From: DASZCR01 sp964246705
Lineage (GTDB): Bacteria; Acidobacteriota; Blastocatellia; Pyrinomonadales; Pyrinomonadaceae
Length of the DNA: 7,034 bases
Assembly: GCA_964246705.1 (NCBI GenBank)
Contig: CAXTRQ010000263.1
Location: 1 to 7,034, forward strand
Direction of reading: 5' to 3'
The notes beneath the pieces were generated by a model. It saw only the letters and a program-made list of their open reading frames with translations. It ran no database searches and was not told the origin of the DNA. Positions 5,262-7,034 of this stretch are shown here, one piece after another (positions within the stretch are counted from its first letter, which is position 1; each line of letters starts with the position of its first letter). The position numbers and the translations under genes are program-made.

Positions 5262-6833
5262 TTGACTTTCGGGGAACTCCGGTTCACCACCGCAGGCATC
5301 GGGAACAGAGTGAACGCTCAAAACTTTGAGACGACTTCGAGGCCGACGGCAGGAGACGCGGGCGGGCGCAGGCAGCCCTCTGGGTTTGTCCTGCGTGCCG
5401 GAGAGTCGGCAATCGTCGCGGGCTTTGTCGTCTATGCGATGGCCGCTCCGCACTCGATTGCCGGAGCGTGGATCGGTCTTTCGTTCGCCCTGCTGGGCTG
5501 GCTCCTGCGCACGCTGGCGACCGGGCAGATGGGACTGCGTCGCAGCCCTTTCGATCTTCCGCTCTGGCTTTTTTTCGGTTGGACAGTTCTATCCGCGCTT
5601 CTCTCAACCGAGCCGCGTACGAGCCTCGCCAAGCTCATCTCGGCCAGCACCTTTCTCGTCTTCTATCTCACGCAGGCGACGCTGACGCGCCGTCTCTCAA
5701 TCGCACTAGCCGCGCTGCTCATCACGTCGGGCGTGGCGGGCACGCTCTGGAGCGTGGGCGAACTCGTGCGCGGGCGCGGCGTCCGTGTCGAAGAAATCAG
5801 CGCGCGCAGCCCCTTCCGCACGCAGACGCCTCCCGGCTTCTCCGTGCAGAAGGGCGACGCCATCTGGCGCATCGGCGACGAACGCGTCTCGTCGGTCGCA
5901 GAGATTGACGATGCGATCAGGCGCACCAAGACAGGCCAGCGTCTTTCGTTGAGCGTCATCACGCGCGGCGAGCATGTCGAGTGGAATGGCGCGGTCGTGA
6001 CGGACGAATTGAAGGCGGCTGAAAATCCGTCAGGACTAACGGGCGGAGGACGCACGCACAGTTTTCGCGCGTCGGGCTGGTCGCGCCACTACGAGACCTT
6101 CGCCGAGATGTTACAGATAGTCGCGCAGCTTGCGCTCGGCTTCGCGCTCGCCAATTTCCAGCGCGGGCGAAAGTCATGGCGATACTTCGCACTGCCCGCC
6201 GCCGCGTTCGGCTGTCTGGCCGCCGGAATCGTCTTGACGGCGATGCGGACGGTGCTCGTCGCTTTCGCCATCGGCGCAATCGTCGTGCTCTGGCGCGGCG
6301 CGACGCGCGGGCGGGCGCGGCTCGCCGTCACGGCGGTCGTCTTCTTCGCGCTTGCCTTCGGCGCAGTCGCCGTCTGGCGCACGCGCGCGACGGGCGCGCT
6401 CAGTTTACAGGACGAAAGTTCGCGCCTGCGCGCAGAGGTGGCGCGCGTGGCAGCGGGGCGCGTGGCCTTGCATCCGATCTTCGGTCACGGCATGGACGCC
6501 GTCCAGCATCACTGGCAAGAGTGGGGCTTTCCGGGCAACGTACAAATTCACACGCACTCGACGCTCTTACAGATTGCCTTTGAGCGAGGCATCCCGGCGC
6601 TTCTCTTCTGGCTCTGGCTCATCCTCGTTTTCTGGTTGACGATTGCCCGCGCCGAAAAGATGTGGCGCGAGTCAGACGGCGCTTGGACGCACGGGCTTCT
6701 GCTCGGCACGGCAGGCGCGCTCGCAGGATTCTTCGCCAGTTCGCTCGTCAACTACAACTTCGGCGATTCCGAAGTCGCGCTTCTCATCTGGTGGCTGATG
6801 GGCGTGGTCGTCATCAACAGTAGTAGACGGTAG
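5262..6833 (+). CDS. O-antigen ligase/polymerase-like membrane protein with a PDZ-like domain
   Basis: A 523-residue membrane protein of the O-antigen ligase (WaaL/Wzy_C) type, which joins or polymerises lipid-linked glycans on the periplasmic side. About twelve helices are visible, near 46-64, 66-86, 97-115, 122-140, 145-165, 277-299, 306-328, 329-345, 353-371, 433-460, 475-497 and 502-518. Family signs are RASGWSRHYETF at 269-280, GHGMDAV at 408-414, a periplasmic loop ending in HTHSTLLQ at 430-437 (compare the HNxxLQ-like catalytic-His region), and NYNFGDSEV at 497-505. Unusually, residues ~172-245 form a PDZ-like domain (GVRVEEISARSP, QKGDAIWRIGDERV, TGQRLSLSVITRGE) between helices 5 and 6. 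With a cytoplasmic N-terminus, both this domain and His430 are periplasmic. The start is uncertain: TTG at 5262 with AGGG six nt upstream, or in-frame GTG at 5310 with GGGA five nt upstream. Ligase versus polymerase cannot be decided from sequence. Confidence 0.88.
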   Translation: MTFGELRFTTAGIGNRVNAQNFETTSRPTAGDAGGRRQPSGFVLRAGESAIVAGFVVYAMAAPHSIAGAWIGLSFALLGWLLRTLATGQMGLRRSPFDLPLWLFFGWTVLSALLSTEPRTSLAKLISASTFLVFYLTQATLTRRLSIALAALLITSGVAGTLWSVGELVRGRGVRVEEISARSPFRTQTPPGFSVQKGDAIWRIGDERVSSVAEIDDAIRRTKTGQRLSLSVITRGEHVEWNGAVVTDELKAAENPSGLTGGGRTHSFRASGWSRHYETFAEMLQIVAQLALGFALANFQRGRKSWRYFALPAAAFGCLAAGIVLTAMRTVLVAFAIGAIVVLWRGATRGRARLAVTAVVFFALAFGAVAVWRTRATGALSLQDESSRLRAEVARVAAGRVALHPIFGHGMDAVQHHWQEWGFPGNVQIHTHSTLLQIAFERGIPALLFWLWLILVFWLTIARAEKMWRESDGAWTHGLLLGTAGALAGFFASSLVNYNFGDSEVALLIWWLMGVVVINSSRR

Positions 6834-6838
6834 AGGGG

Positions 6839-6853
6839 GTTTTCAGTTTTCAG
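6839..6853 (-). repeat. 7-bp tandem repeat TGAAAAC overlapping the ABC permease stop
   Basis: The minus strand has two copies of TGAAAAC (6852-6846 and 6845-6839), identical over 15 bases to 2583-2597. The first TGA (6852-6850) is the stop codon of the ABC permease. Both copies fill most of the 16-nt gap between the convergent stops, where no hairpin terminator is visible. Confidence 0.85.
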
Positions 6854-7034
6854 ATTACGTCGGCGAAATTTTTACGCGTGCGCGCAAACCACCAGTAGCC
6901 GATGATGAAGAGCGCAGCAGCGAAGAGTGTAAAGTAAGCGAGGCCGCCCCAGTCGGGCGGGAGGCCGTCCAGCATGATGTTGCGATAGCTTCTGACGAGC
7001 GGTGTGAACGGGTTGAGATTGATGAGGGCGAGGT
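6850..7034 (-). CDS. ABC-2 type polysaccharide export permease, C-terminal end (5' part outside window)
   Basis: The minus strand is open from the right edge to TGA at 6852-6850, giving 60 residues that start LALINLNPFTPLVRSYRNIM. NPFTPLVxxYR followed by a short loop, a final hydrophobic helix (YFTLFAAALFIIGYWWF) and a basic end (ARTRKNFADVI) is the typical C-terminus of TagG/Wzm/KpsM-type permeases, which export cell-surface polysaccharides with an ATPase partner. The rest of the gene, and probably the ATPase, lie to the right. It converges with the ligase-like gene, supporting a surface-polysaccharide locus. A gene name cannot be given from the tail alone. Confidence 0.78.
   Translation of the reverse strand, partial: LALINLNPFTPLVRSYRNIMLDGLPPDWGGLAYFTLFAAALFIIGYWWFARTRKNFADVI

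Noticed and set aside
5211..5607. Minus-strand reading frames (80 and 107 residues) opposite the ligase-like gene start
   Set aside because: They are Arg/Pro/Ser-rich antisense frames with no domain, opposite a frame with clear membrane helices.
6834..6849. Bidirectional hairpin terminator between the convergent genes
   Set aside because: The 16-base gap has a G run and T-rich repeat but no complementary arms that would form a stem.

Overview
The window is high-GC DNA with seven protein-coding genes, packed tightly and mostly on the minus strand. Several features suggest an acidobacterium, perhaps of the Blastocatellia / Pyrinomonadaceae kind, though this is recall of similar proteins and not a search. 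They are a thiE-thiD pair behind a small two-helix membrane protein, a long TPR protein with a C-terminal module I associate with Acidobacteria and Deltaproteobacteria, an O-antigen-ligase-like polymerase, and heptamer repeats between genes. No rRNA, tRNA, CRISPR array, insertion sequence or phage gene is visible.

Layout from left to right: (1) 1-665, minus, the N-terminal part of an exported ankyrin-repeat protein that runs off the window. (2) 726-1541, minus, thiD (HMP/HMP-P kinase). (3) 1548-2222, minus, thiE (thiamine-phosphate synthase, with some TenI-like features). (4) 2149-2535, minus, a small hypothetical membrane protein whose 3' end overlaps thiE by 74 nt. (5) 2536-2639, a short gap holding three sets of 7-bp repeats. 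(6) 2640-5051, minus, an 803-residue TPR protein. (7) 5052-5261, a divergent gap that should hold promoters for both sides. (8) 5262-6833, plus, a membrane O-antigen ligase/polymerase-like protein carrying a PDZ-like domain in a predicted periplasmic loop. (9) 6850-7034, minus, the C-terminal end of an ABC-2 type (polysaccharide) export permease, converging on the ligase gene with 16 nt between the stops.

How the genes work together: ThiE and ThiD are consecutive steps of thiamine phosphate synthesis (HMP to HMP-PP, then coupling to the thiazole phosphate) and look translationally coupled, since the thiD ribosome binding site lies inside the last codons of thiE. The membrane protein, thiE, thiD and perhaps the ankyrin gene could share a transcript. 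The ligase-like protein and the ABC permease point to a surface-polysaccharide locus continuing to the right. The TPR protein has no clear partner here.

The two most interesting observations are the PDZ-like domain inside the O-antigen-ligase-like protein, and 7-bp repeats beginning with TGA that supply the stop codon of two unrelated genes (TPR protein and ABC permease). Because 7 is not a multiple of 3, successive repeat copies place stops in different frames.
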